Source: Chromohalobacter sarecensis | GTDB lineage: Bacteria; Pseudomonadota; Gammaproteobacteria; Pseudomonadales; Halomonadaceae | Direction of reading: 5' to 3' | DNA length: 64,000 nucleotides | Assembly: GCF_023061135.1 (NCBI RefSeq) | Contig: NZ_JAKGAN010000002.1 | Coordinates: forward strand, 124,001 to 188,000 | In this document: positions 63,863 through 64,000 of the stretch, piece after piece | Layout: every line of letters starts with the position of its first letter | Numbering within the stretch: position 1 is the stretch's first letter | Made by a program: the position numbers and the translations under genes | Notes under the pieces: model-generated | Databases searched by the model: none | What the model saw: the letters and a program-made list of their open reading frames with translations, nothing else | What the model was told of the DNA's origin: nothing

Positions 63863-64000
63863 TCAAGACGACGTGGATTGTTGATTATCGCCCTGTGTTT
63901 CCAGCCGGCGCAGGCGTTGCCAGAGTTCGCGGCGCAGATCGGCGAGGCGTGGGGATTCGCCCTCGTCGAAGGGGATCGGGCGTGTCATGCCCAGCGTGCG
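63863..64000 (-). CDS. C-terminal fragment of a gene cut by the right window edge
   Basis: An open frame enters from the right edge and ends at 63863, giving 45 residues (GMTRPIPFDEGESPRLADLR then RELWQRLRRLETQGDNQQSTSS). It is hydrophilic and probably helical at the end. The family cannot be judged from this tail. It would run toward the Usp gene on the same strand. Confidence 0.55.
   Translation of the reverse strand, partial: RTLGMTRPIPFDEGESPRLADLRRELWQRLRRLETQGDNQQSTSS

Overview
The window is a high-GC gammaproteobacterial chromosome segment that looks like Halomonadaceae (Halomonas/Chromohalobacter type). This is inferred from three things: the gene order gltA / sdhCDAB-sucAB-lpdA-sucCD, a complete glutamylated-putrescine pathway, and an M42 peptidase of the type found in osmoprotectant (NAGGN) loci. 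I see no insertion sequence, prophage, CRISPR array or rRNA operon. Two tRNAs and one strong small-RNA candidate are present.

Region 1 (1-17.5 kb) is a polyamine utilisation locus. A CDP-alcohol phosphatidyltransferase runs off the left edge. It is followed by a LuxR-family regulator, a first gamma-glutamylpolyamine synthetase with a class I glutamine amidotransferase, agmatine deiminase (aguA), an aldehyde dehydrogenase (puuC), and a long minus-strand set: two puuB-type oxidoreductases, the four PotFGHI-type ABC genes and a second gamma-glutamylpolyamine synthetase. Similar ATAYCC/GGGTAT palindromes lie in the promoter regions of the three transcription units, which suggests one shared regulator. 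An AstE/aspartoacylase-like gene and dusA close the region.

Region 2 (17.5-22.2 kb) holds a stretch with nine GGA motifs, several displayed in hairpin loops, ending in an intrinsic terminator; this is a candidate CsrB/RsmY/Z-type RNA. It is followed by a small secreted hydrophilic protein, an XRE regulator, a 38-residue basic ORF, a LysR regulator, gltX, a heptamer tandem repeat, and tRNA-Ala(GGC) and tRNA-Glu(TTC).

Region 3 (22.2-36.0 kb) is the TCA block: gltA divergent from sdhCDAB-sucAB-lpdA-sucCD. Promoters for both directions are recognisable. The sdhB-sucA gap carries several hairpins, including a likely attenuating terminator, and SucB has two lipoyl domains.

Region 4 (36.0-41.9 kb) has a tightly overlapping operon (glycosyltransferase, DUF2334 deacetylase-like protein, UPF0104-type membrane protein), then RNase II and an NAD(P)-binding protein.

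Region 5 (42.0-49.4 kb) is a self-contained N-acetylglucosamine module: GntR/UTRA regulator, nagA, SIS-type glucosamine-6-phosphate deaminase, an IIA-HPr-EI fusion and a IIC-IIB-IIB transporter.

Region 6 (49.5-58.6 kb) looks accessory: three LysR regulators each divergent from a hydrolase or MFS gene, and an HxlR/quinone-reductase pair that is visibly more A/T-rich.

Region 7 (58.7-64.0 kb) has a dienelactone hydrolase, a DUF3833 lipoprotein coupled to a chalcone-isomerase-like protein, the M42 peptidase, a Cof-type HAD phosphatase, a universal stress protein and a gene cut by the right edge.
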